DNA of 64,000 bases, taken from Botryotinia globosa (taxonomy: Eukaryota; Ascomycota; Leotiomycetes; Helotiales; Sclerotiniaceae). The position numbers and the translations under genes are program-made. Below the pieces are notes generated by a model. That model did no database searches. It had not been told where the DNA came from and was given only the letters and a program-made list of their open reading frames with translations. The DNA is taken from positions 806,001 to 870,000 of the forward strand of contig RCSZ01000005.1 of assembly GCA_014898425.1 (NCBI GenBank), in the 5' to 3' direction. This document shows positions 36,462 through 48,731 of this stretch, one piece after another. Within the stretch, counting starts at the first letter, position 1. Each line of letters starts with the position of its first letter.

Positions 36462-36763
36462 TGTGATGGGTGAGAGGTCATTCAAACCCTCGGAAGCTAT
36501 TTAATTGAACAATTAATTAGTATGAAAGTTCGTGAACGTTCGTGAACATTCGTGAATGCGACTTGTTTGATCAAGACGGTAATATCGGGAAGTTGAAGAA
36601 ATGAGGAGGAGAAGAAACAAGCTCTCTCGCACTCTCACACACTCTCTCACGCTCGTTGTTTATGATGATGCGGAGCCGAGGTGAGCTCAGGTAACAGTTA
36701 AGAGTTCTGGATCGAGGCGCAGACAGGGCCCCCTCTTCTTCTCTTCAGGACTAATTGCGCAAG

Positions 36764-36832
36764 AGGATGGATGGATGGATGGATGGATGGATGGATGGAT
36801 GGATGGATGGATAGATGGATAGATGGATAGAT
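36764..36832 (+). repeat. (GGAT)n then (AGATGGAT)n
   Basis: About 12 pure GGAT units that pass into AGATGGAT units. Confidence 0.9.
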
Positions 36833-37072
36833 ATGTAAGATTTATCAAATATCTCTAAATATCTCTCTGCACCTATTGCTTGGGAAATAATGCGGGGTGT
36901 GGATTAAAGTGAACTGACCTTTTTGTCGGGGGGATATTATTTATTATTGATGTACAAGTAATGGATGTAAAATGTGTTGACACGATGTTTATTATTCTCT
37001 TGCACAACCAATTGAGATTTGTTGACCCAAAAGGATTTAGTCGTTGGAGGCTGGGGCTTGGGGTGAGAAAGA

Positions 37073-37157
37073 GGAGAGTAGGAGGGAGGAGAGAGGAGAG
37101 AGGAGGGAGGAGGGAGGAGGGAGGAGGGAGGAGTGAGGAGTGAGGAGTGAGGAGTGA
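37073..37157 (+). repeat. Purine-rich (GGAGGGA/GGAGTGA)n minisatellite
   Basis: Units shift along the array from GGAGAGA through GGAGGGA to GGAGTGA, all purine-rich on the plus strand. Confidence 0.8.
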
Positions 37158-37236
37158 TTATTGGTGGCAGGAAAAAGTAGCTAGGGAGCTTTCCAGGTCA
37201 AGAAAAGGCTTTTTCGGGTCGGATATCAGCAGGGTG

Positions 37237-37274
37237 TAGGGTAGGTAGGTAGGTAGGTAGGTAGGTAGGTAGTA
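37237..37274 (+). repeat. (GGTA)n tetranucleotide repeat
   Basis: About nine GGTA units, followed at 37306-37340 by GGTTGGTC units. Confidence 0.85.
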
Positions 37275-37614
37275 GGTGAGGTGGTAGGAAGGAAGGATGG
37301 TGTGGTTGGTCGGTTGGTCGGTTGGTCGGTTGGTTGATCGGTTGGCAGGTAGATATGTAGGTAATACTGTAACTATCTGTAACTATCTGTAACTATCTGT
37401 ATCATATATATGTATTATAATAATAATGGTGATGGAATATTATTGTTGACTCGATTTGAGTTTGAAGCAGGAAATAATACCTAGTACAAAGGGAGTAGTG
37501 TACTAGGTGACCTCCAGTAAGTGTGAGTCCTGATGAGATTGGCAACAATCAATAGGTAGATAGGTAGGTAGGTAGGTAGGAGGTACCTAGGTAAGGTAGC
37601 ACCTACCTAGGTAT

Positions 37615-37734
37615 GAGTTGATTTGAATTTGAATTTGAATTTGAATTTGAATTTGAATTTGAATTTGAATTTGAATTTGAATTTGAATTTGAATTTGAAT
37701 TTGAATTTGAATTTGAATTTGAATTTGAATTTGA
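37615..37734 (+). repeat. Perfect hexanucleotide array (GAATTT)n
   Basis: About 20 uninterrupted copies of GAATTT over 120 bp. The lack of any base change suggests recent expansion. Confidence 0.95.
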
Positions 37735-37888
37735 TTGGAATGGGACGGGAACAGGATGGGATAGGATAGGGTAGGATGGAAAGTGCGGAGATTGATCTAA
37801 ATTATGTAGCGGGTTAACAAGGATTTGGGCTGGTGTGAAAAAGTCATCTAATTCTCACCGAATAGAGAGTACGGAGTATGCAAGGAGC

Positions 37889-38060
37889 AAGATATAAGAT
37901 ATAAGATATAAGATATAAGATATAAGATATAAGATATAAGATATAAGATATAAGATATAAGATATAAGATATAAGATATAAGATATAAGATATAAGATAT
38001 AAGATATAAGATATAAAATAAGATATAAATAAGATATAAAATAAGATATAAAATAAGATA
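37889..38060 (+). repeat. Heptanucleotide array (AAGATAT)n
   Basis: About 18 near-perfect copies of a seven-base unit up to about 38017. A 12-base derivative (AAGATATAAAAT) takes over to about 38060. Because seven is not a multiple of three, all frames on the minus strand read a Leu/Ile/Tyr/Ser repeat; these open frames are artefacts. Confidence 0.95.
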
Positions 38061-38580
38061 TAAAATACAAAATACAAGATATAATAATACTAATAACAAT
38101 AAATCATAAATTATAATAATATGTAATGAGAAAATGAAAAGCTAAAAAGTCCTTTGCAGCCCGCATTGTCCTTCGCTGGGATGGGAATTCATATTAAAGA
38201 TACGAAGAGTCATTCATGTTTTGACTAGACGGTCCGAGATACACTCAAAACGCAAAAGGTATTTAAGGGTATTTATTCAATCTACGAGATTTCCAAGGAC
38301 GTGCCTCGTGCTAACTTCTATGAGAGATACATCCTCCGTAGGCGTAGGCGTAATTACCTAGTTGTCGTTTTCCGTCTCCATGTATAACGTTGGTATCGTA
38401 GGTATTCAGATTTGATTCATATCATATTATATCATATCATATCATTTCACTCATCATCCACATCATCCATCATCCATCACCCATCAGCTCTCATCACCTC
38501 ATCATCTCATACAGCATATCCCCTTCTCTCTCTCCACTATTGCTTCCTATCATCGTTGCTCCTCTCTCTTCTCTTCTCCA

Positions 38581-38617
38581 CTCACTCCCACTCCCACTCC
38601 CACTCCCACTCCCACTC
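38581..38617 (+). repeat. (CCCACT)n hexamer
   Basis: Five to six copies of CCCACT in a pyrimidine-rich stretch. Confidence 0.85.
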
Positions 38618-39602
38618 TCTCGAAATGGACTAACAACCATCATTCCGCTCCCAATTGACATCTACTCACATAGATCTACCCCAGGTTCGTGCATTGGCCA
38701 GCTCAAGCTCAAAAGAATTCATTGGTAATTTGGTACATCTCCATATAAAAGCATACTCGCTCATGAAGTCTAGAATTTTATGAATGATGGGATCATCAAA
38801 TGAGAGACATGTGTGGGACTAGGATGAAAAAAATTGTCCAAGTTTTAAGACATCACAGTTGAAATTTCTGCAAGTTGGAACTGATAAAGCACTCCAAAAC
38901 CCATAAACCACTATAGCTTCATGCTAACGGAATCATACATTGATCCATGATCCATCCAGTGTATTCGTCCTGTCATCATGTATGATTACGTGTTGTGAGA
39001 TACATCATACAGTACCGTATGCTCGAGTTTTTGTCCTTGAAAGATGGCAACTTGCCTCTGTATGCTTGCTGACACTCGTCCAGATCTTTCCACCATCCCT
39101 TGAATTCTGCGTTGCATTATGAACTTCAGCACAAATCTCTGAATTTTCATAAAATCTTCATGGGTGGAACTCGAACATGCATGCTTAGGTTTGTAAGAAT
39201 AATTGCAACTTGCAAAAGCACTTCCCCAGCACACTCTTCGAGGGCATATGTCAAATCTGCATAGAAATTCAGAGCAGGTTCAAGTAGCATCGTTCCAGCT
39301 TTCATTCCAAAAGAAGATCGGGTTCAGCTTGTATGTTGCAAGAACCTGAAGAGCAAATATACAGAGAAACCCTGCACTCAGCAGAGCCCGGAGAGATGGT
39401 ATTTCAGAAACTTCTCTCTTCGTGATCGCATTAGATATATATATACTTGAGGAGTATTAATGGTGATTTTCGAGTGGGATTGAATGCTAGAATTGAAGGG
39501 AGAGTGTACCAAGGGAAAGTGTACCAAGTATCTAAGTACCTGCCTCGAGTAAGTAAGTACTAGGTACTAACCTGTTGAGGTTGGATGAGAGAAAAGAAGA
39601 GA

Positions 39603-39667
39603 GAGGGTAGAGGGTAGAGGGTAGAGGGTAGAGGGTAGAGGGTAGAGGGTAGAGGGTAGAGGGTAGA
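39603..39667 (+). repeat. (GGTAGAG)n heptamer array
   Basis: Nine near-perfect copies of a seven-base purine-rich unit. Confidence 0.92.
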
Positions 39668-39753
39668 AAGCGTGACAATTAACTTTCCATCCCTTCCCTT
39701 CCTCTTCCTCCTTTTCTACCTAGTAGGTAGGATGAAAATCATCAAGACCAATT

Positions 39754-39795
39754 TTCAAATTTCTTCAAATTTCTTCAAATTTCTTCAAATTTCTT
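39754..39795 (+). repeat. (TTCAAATTTC)n decamer
   Basis: Four copies of a ten-base unit, about one helical turn each. Confidence 0.85.
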
Positions 39796-40411
39796 GCACC
39801 TTTTGCGAGAATGGTAGGAACGATTGTCTCCCACACAGCTGGTTATGGTTATGAGTGTAAAAATTATCAAATATGACATTTTTTGAATGCGACACTTTCC
39901 TTTTTCAAACTTCAACAACTTCAACGAGCTGAACAGAGCCATCTCAACATCCAATAGTAGTAGTAATGAATGATATGGATGGATGGTTTCATCTCAACCC
40001 AATTTTCATATGGAAATACATTGTTACAATTATAATTCACTTTTTCATCTTTCATTTTTGGTGTCTTCTTGTCTGTCTGTGTGTTTATTGCCCAGGTGGT
40101 TATGGTTATAATTATAATTTCTTCAAGAAAATTTGGTCAAATACACATAATTTTATTCTCCAAGCGAATCGAAATTTGTCTTGATTTGGTGAATTCACAA
40201 GAAAATACCTTTACAACTCCTAGGTAGGTAGGTACTTTTATCAATCAATTCATTTAATCAACCTCGAATTTGATTTTTGATTTCCACTCTCAGAAGTTCA
40301 TTCAATCAATCAACTTCAATTTCCAAGATTTCCAAGGTCTGATAGTGAATCGTCCTCTCATTTTAAGAAGTAAAGTGTTTGTTGGAGCTTCTTGATCCTC
40401 CCAATCCAATC

Positions 40412-42058
40412 ATGGCAGCAACCAAATCTACAACAAATACGACAACACGAACTTCAAAGTTACCAGTACGACGCACATCAGCATCTACAGCCAGTATCAT
40501 ATCCTCAATGACTACTGCAATGCCTACCAATACAAATCGGCATTCTTTGCCTGCTTTGGCTGAAAATACCAGGCGCACTGCACAAGTTACAAGAAATGTA
40601 CAATGCACACATTTGACTACTACACGACTCTTCACAAAAGAATTTCGATGTGGCATCTGTTTTCGAGAAGGTTCATTTGGGTGGGTTTGGAGATGTACTC
40701 AGGATCGTGAACTTATGTTAGAGGATGATATGGATCACGGACACGCAGTAAGTTTTCACCAAAACATCACCTCATCTGTCTAGGATCATTCATTGACATT
40801 GTTGATGAAGAGTCAAGAGAAACTCGATAATCTTTGTGACATTTTCCCAAGACCAACTTCTCCTCGACCACGTGGACCAGAGGCACGTAGATCAAGATTC
40901 AGTTTCCTCGACGAGATCAGCAGCAAAGACCTCAAAACATATTCACCCTCGCAAATCCAGACGATCCTTCAACAGCGTAGTCATGTAAGTCCTCAACCTC
41001 AACAACCTCTCTTTTTTTTGAACAGCTTTCTAACATCCATAATCAGCTTCATGATGTACTTGCCGAGTATGAGGAGCCTGATCTTACACCATCGAACTCT
41101 TCCAGTAACATCCCACGGTTTTTGTTCAATCCTTTCGCCCGCCCATCTCCAACCACCTCTCAAACAGTCCCAAATTTGAGAATTACTAATCCACGCCCAT
41201 GGTTGCCATCAAGAGGTACAGAGTGTCAATTCAAATGCTGTCATACTTGCCGACCCACACTCCTTGACCGCAGCTATCTTAGTCTCAATGCCATTGCAGA
41301 TGATGACTTACCTTGCACCGCCACCACTGGATTTGGGTTCAATTTGCAAAAGTTTAGACCAGTGGGCAATGTTGAGGTCGTTAGAAATCTGGGATTGAGA
41401 CCAAATCCAGTTCCTGCTGTATGTCTTCCTTGCGAACAGTTCAATGTATGATACACAAAGAACAAAAATTAACTTGATACAGGAACCAAATAGACCACGA
41501 TCCCGAAACTTGCGATCTCAACGACGAGCAACTGATCTCGGTCTTGGTGTCTTGACTGATCGATCGACTGCCATATTCAACTCCAACAACATGAACACCA
41601 ATTCTTCACCTCCTCCAACAAATTCCTGTACTTCAGTATCTCAAGTTCCTACGCCTTACCATCGATCTGATTTCTTCGCCGAGCCCCCTTCCTCTACCAC
41701 CGGATCATCTCCATCATCTTCTTCCGACGGCACTTCAACATCTGATGAATCCAGCTCTTATCCTTTCCCTTACGTTGGGAGATTAGCCCCTGTCTGCCAC
41801 TCAAGCAATAATACCAATCCATTCAGAACAATGGGTCCAAACATCGTTCAAAATCATGCAGTACTCATTCCCCTTCCTCCACAAAATCCATCCGAAGTCT
41901 CACTTCTAGCTACACCTACCACACCCACTTTGATGGAAGCGACCGAGTCCGATGGTCACTTCTTTGGCGCGGAACCATTGGAGGTAGAGGATGGAGTTGC
42001 GGTTATGGAGGAGGGTGTTGGTTTACATGTTCCAGATGTTTTGATTGCACAATATTAA
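40412..42058 (+). CDS. Hypothetical protein with two cysteine-containing motifs, 494 aa
   Basis: Four exons (40412-40747, 40784-40984, 41047-41418, 41483-42058) join in phase 0. The donors are GTAAGT or GTATGT. The first intron is only 36 nt. The N-terminal 70 residues are Ser/Thr-rich. The motif FRCGICFREGSFGWVWRC near residue 78 has CxxC spacing. A second motif, TECQFKCCHTCRPTLLDRSY, lies near residue 236 and is followed by LSLNAIADDDLPCT. The last exon is Ser/Pro-rich and disordered and ends in an acidic stretch (EVEDGVAVMEEGVG). I do not recognise the family. The cysteine pairs could bind zinc. The exon structure is credible because all joins keep frame and conserved-looking blocks continue across them. 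Confidence 0.72.
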
Positions 42059-43586
42059 ATCAAAGCTCCAAAGAAGTAATTTCAGTGAGATGATGGTGGA
42101 AGTGGTAATGTGGCTGGATAGATAACGAAAATAGGAATTTTGATTTGGGGTTTCTACAGTACGGATAACACGAATACGCATAGAACGAAAGACGATTGGC
42201 TATGGCATGGCATGGCTTTGTTGCACTGAATGGCAATTGCACCATCGAAAAGCGGATTGGATTTCTGTTATGCAATTGGGTTTTGCTGTATGGAATAGAT
42301 TACGACATCGATGAACGGTACAACGACTTGTATGGAGTATAATATGAAGGACCGGATCCTTACACTACAAGACGAATCTGATACGACATGATACGAAGGG
42401 AAGTGTTACAAGAACGATAGCACGAAGAATATAAATGAAACTCACCCGGGGTTATAATGATGGGGTGTATAGAAGGGGTATAGCAAAGAATGTTGCAGGA
42501 AGGAATCAAGATTTCCGAGATCCAAGATATCATCACAATCGATATAGTGCAAGTAGCAGTGGTATCTGATGTGCGTATTTACATATCACAGCTGTACATA
42601 CACATTTAGATTTCAACAGTACCTACCTGCTAAGTACCTAGTTTCAAACTTGTACGACTGGCTAGCTCAATACCAGGGGAGATAGATAGATAGAGATCAT
42701 TGTGTCTATTAGATAGCTACAATAAGAGAAATTTCGTCCAGGAAAACTCGGAGATGGATATGCTTGTATTGTTTATTGAGTGTTTGGGATTTGGGGTTGG
42801 GGTTGGGGTTTGGGAGTTGATATTTAATGGGTGACATATATAATATGAATCTATCCCATCTACCCATTCTCTTTCTCTCCTTCTCTTCCTTCCTCTCTTC
42901 CTCCCTCTTCTATCTCTCCCTCATCTCATCTCCTTCTCCTTCTCCCCTCTCTTTTCACTATATATACCTAGGTACTCACCTATCCCACTTTCTCCTTTCC
43001 TTTCCTTTCCTTTCCTTTCCTTTCCCTTTATTCCTACCCTCCAAATCAAAATCAAAATCAAAATCATATAAAAACAATCAAATAAGCCTATAATTTCTTA
43101 AACAAATAAATAAATATACCCATCTACCTACCTACCTATCTATCTACCTACACATATATACATCCACAAACCTATAATACAAACCTCCACTACACAAACA
43201 AAAACAGAAATACAAACAAACAACCAAAAAGTACAAAAGTAAATATGCACATTGAATTCCGATTAACATTTACATCTCATCATAAGTTTCGTTTCGTGTC
43301 GTGATTATATCAATCGGGGACTTTCGGGATTTTCATCCCATTCCCAATCCGCGCTCCCATTTCCGCTGCCCAACGCCTTGATACACTCGTTCTCTGCATG
43401 CCTTGCCTGTATCCATACTCCCACTCCTGTTCCCGCTCGCAAGCACGTTCGCTCGACTCTACCAGCTTATGTACAATTCCTAATGCTGGATACTAGGAAT
43501 CCTTTTCTTATCTCATCTTCTCTGCTCTTCTCGATTCATTTCATTTCATCCCGTAGAAAGGGATGAACGATCTCTCATCCCGCAAC
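42059..43586. other. Gene-free region between convergent genes
   Basis: Non-coding; shows CT-rich low complexity from 42860 on, a TACCTAGGTA palindrome at 42965-42974 and a TTTCC run. No gene is seen. Confidence 0.55.
42993..43026 (+). repeat. (TTTCC)n pentamer
   Basis: Six to seven copies of TTTCC, then AAATC units at about 43046-43066. Confidence 0.9.
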
Positions 43587-44945
43587 TCAAGCACCTACGC
43601 CGCCCTTCCTCCTCGCCAATAAACTCTTACACGCTCCCAACACATTAACCAACGCCCCTTCGCTTCCCGCACAGAATTTGAAACTCTTCTCCTCCCCAAT
43701 TACTTGGAAACAGTATCGTTTCGTCCTGCTCAGCGGATCGATTTCCACAACATTAATTACATTTTCCATGGGCAAAATCATGACGGGCGAGTATTCCGAG
43801 TCGTTTTTGTAGAAAGATAATGAGCGCGGACGAAGCACAACCCAGAGATTTTTCCAAGAGCGAATCCCATTTTTCGAGCGCAGATACAGAAGATATCCTT
43901 GGTATACTACACGTTCGGGATCGTGTTCGGGGAGGGGATTGGGGTGCGAGAGGGATAACTGTGATGTATTGCGGCCAAGGGGGAGAGTGGTCGCGGGAGG
44001 TTTGACTTCGAGATCGGGATTGGGGTTCGGGTTTGGAGGGGGATTGTGCAGAGTCAGAGAAAGTGTCGACATCCCGGGGACACGCGCGAGATCTGTATCT
44101 GAGAATTCGGCGTCGGAGACGAGTTCGTTGCCGGAATATTCAATCGTGTTGGAGGGACGTCTTCCTCCTCCCATGGCCGACATGTTTTGTTTCTTGTTTG
44201 CGCGGGGGATGATGGGTTCTGTGGGTTCCGGGGAACTACTTCCTAGTCTTTCGTCGTGCAGGATTTGGGCTTCGGTTCTTCGTTGGAGTTGCTCGTGCGC
44301 CATGCTTTGATCGAAGCCCGGATAGGTACTATGTACGTTACCGGAGGGACTGGCGAGTAACATTTCTTCCTCTTCTTCTTCGTCGATTCGTGCTTCTTTG
44401 CGGATGAGATTGACCCATTGTTCGGCGTCGCCTTTGGTGGTGGCTTCCAGATGATAGTTGCGAGCGGGGGTGAAGAGACCGAAGACATTGCGCCGCTTTT
44501 GTTTGGGATCTTTGAGAAAGGCGACGGCTGTTAGATCGGAGAGGTGAATCTTATGACGAAGTTTATCTTCATTCTGATCTTTGTAGATTGAGAGATAATT
44601 TGGTCTCAGGACGAGGAATACGGGTTTCCATGCCTGCGGAAAGTAGATGAGTAAATGTACATATAAATCTAGTCGATGAAATCATACCTTTGTTTTCCTC
44701 GTTCGTTTCTGCAAATAACCACTCTTCAATACACGATCAAACTCGAAACTTCCATTCTGGTTCACGGGAGAAAAGGTATCTAGAGCGAGATGCGAATTTC
44801 GAATGCGATTTGTCGAGGCAGGTTGCGGTAATGTTGTGGAAGCTGGGGGTGATATCTGCAAAGCAGTGTCCTGTCCAGGGATTGGTCGTGGTTGGCTTTG
44901 TTGTAGAGACGGTTGCTGGACTTCCGCCATGATGATTCCAGGCAT
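43587..44945 (-). CDS. Tandem PH-domain protein (Opy1-like), 434 aa
   Basis: Two exons (44945-44688, 44633-43587) join in phase 0. PH1 begins about residue 70 (FEFDRVLKSGYLQKRTRKTK) and is split by the intron. It continues AWKPVFLVLRPNYLSIYKD and ends EQWVNLIRKEARI near 165. An acidic run (DEEEEEEM) and a long polar, Pro/Asn-rich linker follow. PH2 occupies about 325-428: VVYQGYLLYLRSK, SWKNLWVVLRPRSLSFYKND, with FCAGSEGALVNVLGACKSLL as the C-terminal helix. Two PH domains with little else is the architecture of yeast Opy1, which binds PI(4,5)P2 and the PIP5-kinase Mss4. The orthology and plasma-membrane location are inferred from architecture only. The ATG at 44945 is used; a second Met six residues in is also possible. 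Confidence 0.82.
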
Positions 44946-45520
44946 GTATACTGTTGTAAATAATTGATTATGCGATTTGATGATAGGGTTGTGATTCGAC
45001 GAGTTTCAATTCGTGGTGGTAAAGAGGTTATGCTCGGAGTTTGATATTAAGTTGTTTGGGTCTGTCGTTTAATATTATTGTAGATGTTGTACTGTAGAAA
45101 CAAGTGCTCAAGCCCCAATTCCTAGTGGAATGTTGAGAAAATGCTCTCTCTGGTCTCCAGCTAGAGTTTTAGGATTGAAGTTTCGGCTCTGTTCAGCCAC
45201 CTCGATTTTTGGATTGGAAGGGTGGATGGATGGTGTTTGTGATGTAGTTTCGTCTGGCTGTCTGGCTGTCTGGTTGTTGAAATGCAACAATGTAACAATG
45301 TGAAAAGATCGTCACCGCTCTCTAAGATATGATGAGGATGAGGTTAAAATAGACTGCATTATTCGAGGCAACAAGGTAACGTGAATGTAGGTAAGGGACG
45401 GAGTGTAATGAATGAATGAATGTAATGAATCTACTTGTTGTTCTTCTCCTATTTATTTACACAAAGAACCAAATCCATTCACACAACAACTCCTTTCTTT
45501 TCTCGTTGGTTGGTGATTTT

Positions 45521-45573
45521 ATATTATTATTATTATTATTACTATTATTATTATTATTATCATCATCATCATC
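45521..45573 (+). repeat. (ATT)n then (ATC)n trinucleotide repeat
   Basis: About 13 ATT units interrupted once by ACT, ending in four CAT/ATC units. Confidence 0.9.
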
Positions 45574-45976
45574 TGGTCTGGCGAGTCTGGTCATTGACAT
45601 CTGGACCTTTTGTTGATCGTTCACCTAGGAAGGAATCTATCATGGTGAAACCGAATCCAGCAAGGATTATTATGATGGGGGTAAATCTACTCGTAGTCTC
45701 AGTCTCGTACAGTGTAGGAATTATTAATTAATTATGGAACATTCTTTCATTTAAAGGATTGATTGGGTGAAGATCTCCCAAACATTGCTTTAACCGTTAC
45801 AAGGGCGGTTTGGCCTTGATATCTGATCATTCATCTGATGAACGCCAAACTGGTTTCGAATCATTTGAGTTGAACTTGGTTAGATGGCTGAAATGATAGG
45901 CAGGAGAGCGAATTTGGATACAATGAATGATACGTCCTCGAGTAGATGATACTTGGATCGACTTACCTACCTAGTC

Positions 45977-46013
45977 CCCATGATTCCCATGATTCCCGTG
46001 ATTCCCATGATTC
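45977..46013 (+). repeat. (ATGATTCCC)n nonamer
   Basis: Four copies of a nine-base unit with one A/G variant. A run of GAAA units follows at 46091-46115. Confidence 0.85.
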
Positions 46014-46699
46014 CATCCCTCGAATATAATACCTATATATAGGTAGCTAATCAAAACATGTTTCATCGCAATAAGAATCTGGATAAAATTAGAAAGAAAG
46101 AAAGAAAGAAAGAAAACCCCCCAATCAGTACGGAGTAGCCTCAACATCTTACCTCCCAAGACAAAATGTCCTCGGAGCTTCTTCGACGTCTGCTAAAGTC
46201 GCATATCATTAGTATAACTTAGTAAAGCTTGATCGTAAAAGTTTCCTTGATGGTTCCACCTTCGTTTCTTTACCCCCATCCCCATCCCCCTTTTCTGAAT
46301 TTGATTTGTTGTCGGTTCAAACCTTCAGAGTGAGTGTCCACTATCAATGCTTGTTACAGTAATTTGTTCCACCCTTGAGTACTGCCGGCATTCGAATTTG
46401 TTTCCATGTCTCAGAGCATATCATCATCGACAATATAATTACGACTTTGTCATTGATGGGTATAATCTCAGAATTTCATCTCGAGAGCGGTACTTCGAAT
46501 GAATTCTGATCCTAAGATCATCCTTCATGAAAACTTTCTGCCTCTTGAGATGGATATCATCATAGATAGATAGAGCCTGTTACGACTGTGGAAACAGTGT
46601 TGCTTTTTTTTCACCCTGTAGCAACACAGATAGATAGATATACATTGACTGTATGGGTAGCCTTGGGGATTGATTTCCTTTGGGGTTGCGTGGGGATTT

Positions 46700-48270
46700 T
46701 ATATCTCTCAGAAAAACACTAAAAGAGCGAACTAGACTGCTAGTCATCGCTAGTGGCCATGCATCACGTGTTCTGACTTACTGCACCACCATATGCATCC
46801 TCATGTTCATTGCACTTCTTAAAAGATTCTACCATCATGTCATACATGCTTCGATTCAAAGGTCATACGCATCAAATATTGGAATCTTTGAATTCTTGGC
46901 TATACAAGCTGAGTTTTGGACAACGCATGGATATGACACCTTTCCTCAATTTCCATCGCCCACGTTTCTGCTGCAAGATATCTTCAAAGATGTCTTCCGA
47001 ATCACAGTCGATATGTCGTCGCATGCTGGGTACAACACTTAGCTTTGTAACTAAGTATGGGGTAGCCAATGTATATCGTATCAGGGATAACTATATTCTC
47101 ATCACAGGCTAAAGCCTCAGAGGTTTGTGAAACTCAGCTACAAAGGCTACCCTACCTTAATATGTGATCTTTCATACTCTGTCACAACACAGTACATGCA
47201 GTGTTTCACCCTGCTGCGATGATCATTTTGACCAGTTCAATTTTAACGGCGAGGCAAAATTTGCTGACTGCAAATTCATTAGTGACCTGCCAGATGTTGC
47301 TGGTATGGAAGATTGTGTTGACTTACGTGGTGAGGTATATACATCTCTGGTACCAGCGAGAGACGGTGCAAATGATGCTGAGGTGATCTTCAACAATGGC
47401 ATTGTGGTAATCAAGAGCTCAGAATCCATTCAGTAAAGAATAAAACGATATGAAAAGAACCTCGGGAGGAAGAAAAGTGTGTATAGAGAAGAAATTAGTA
47501 TTGAGATGAGTTGATGAAAAGGAAATGGAAATGGAAGAAAACAAAGAAAGTGGGCAATTGTCTACTCTCATATAGTCAATATTTAACATCTGCAGAAAAT
47601 AAGGATACACGGTGAAAGCTCTAACGATAATGGCGGCCACTGCTAATCTTCTTCTTGCAACTCTGGGAAGTCGCGGCGATGGCTAAGTCGACAGCCTGGG
47701 AAAGTGCTAAGCGAGATTCTGAGGGGATGAAGGATTGCATTTTGGATTCTTGAACGTGATACAAAATCGATAATTCACAGTAGGAATGGTGGTTGTATGT
47801 TAGCTAATTTGAAAGAAGCAGCACGTTATGAAATCGTGGCACTTCGTCTAAACATCTATTTCCAAGTGGAGCATTTTGATTCAGCATTCTACAATTGTTT
47901 TTGCCGATTTGAGATTCATGAAGGTAGTCGCTAACGTCTCTATGGCACTTTTCATAATCTTCCTCTTTGTCAAAATAGAAAATGAGTGAAAGCTACAAAC
48001 AGTTCACATCGACATTCTTAGTCTAATCATTGCTCGAAATGTGTAAGTGCTTAAAGGAACACCCCTTCATCGCAATGCCCCTATAATCTCTCCTACCTGT
48101 CGTACTCACTACGGATATCAATTCATCAGAAATATACCATTTTTGATTATCTTAAGGGTAGGCACACTTGAACAATAGCTTCAAGCCCAGAAGTCTAGAA
48201 TAACACGAAAAGCATAATATCATCACCAGCATACCTATCTTGGATCGAATACTAGCTAGTACAATCAATA
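46700..48270 (+). repeat. Dispersed-repeat copy A (less decayed)
   Basis: Both ends of this block match copy B. AGAAAAACACTAAAAGAGCG near 46708 corresponds to CGAAAAACACTAAGAATAGA near 48747, with GGAATCTTTGAATT in both (46880, 48917). The block at 48050-48270 (CAATAGCTTCAAGCCCAGAAG, CATCACCAGCATACCTAT) recurs at 49350-49637 as AATAGCTTCAAGTCTAGAAG and CATTACCAGCATACCTAT. Copy A has about 700 bp more in its middle, including a 90-codon open frame (47164-47436). That frame looks protein-like but has no recognisable domain or splice support. Confidence 0.7.
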
Positions 48271-48731
48271 CATCTCTTTTTACTCTATATTTACTTACTT
48301 GGTCTTCCTTGCTGATGTATCGATAAGTTGTTACTCTTTTCTATGGGCGGTCAGAATGACCGAGATACTTTTGAAAGACATATAGATGATTGGTCAATAA
48401 AGACAAGACTAACGGAAAATTATGAGATAGTTGAATGTGAAGTTGCATTTGTGCGATGCTGGTACTTCTTAGCATCAAGTACTCGAGTATGTTTACTTAG
48501 AGATGGGTCCATAAGCGATTTTCGTTTTCTCGTATGATGTGTAAGATAAATGCTACAACACTTCTAATTCCTAAACTTGAAGGGCCATATGATTGTCAAA
48601 ACAGAATTGGAACATTAATGAGTTTTGCAGAGTGTATCTACTATATATCTAACCAAGTAGCTGCATTCGAATTTGGTATGCGATTTCATTCGAGATCCGA
48701 GCATGAAATTACAAAATGGTCTACTCAATGA

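Larger units (their letters stand above)
36462..40411. other. 4-kb gene-free region packed with tandem repeats
   Basis: No supportable gene between the Mpv17-type gene and the 494-aa gene, which are divergently transcribed. The left half holds dense micro- and minisatellites (listed). Two TACCTAGGTA palindromes lie at 37584-37593 and 37604-37613. 38.6-39.6 kb is ordinary-looking sequence with small unsupported open frames. 39.9-40.4 kb is an A/T/C-rich leader for the downstream gene. Confidence 0.6.
44946..46699. other. Gene-free region
   Basis: The right-hand neighbour of the PH-domain gene start holds its leader. Beyond it is non-coding sequence with simple repeats (listed). No gene is seen. 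Confidence 0.55.

Noticed and set aside
37844..38099. Minus-strand open frames of repeated Ile-Leu-Tyr-Leu-Ile-Ser-Tyr
   Set aside because: Translation of a seven-base satellite; open in all three frames, therefore no coding evidence.
47164..47436. 90-codon frame with protein-like sequence (NFNGEAKFADCKFISDLPDV)
   Set aside because: It has some coding look but no domain, no splice-supported neighbours, and sits inside a decaying repeat copy. It could be a relic exon, but I cannot support a gene.
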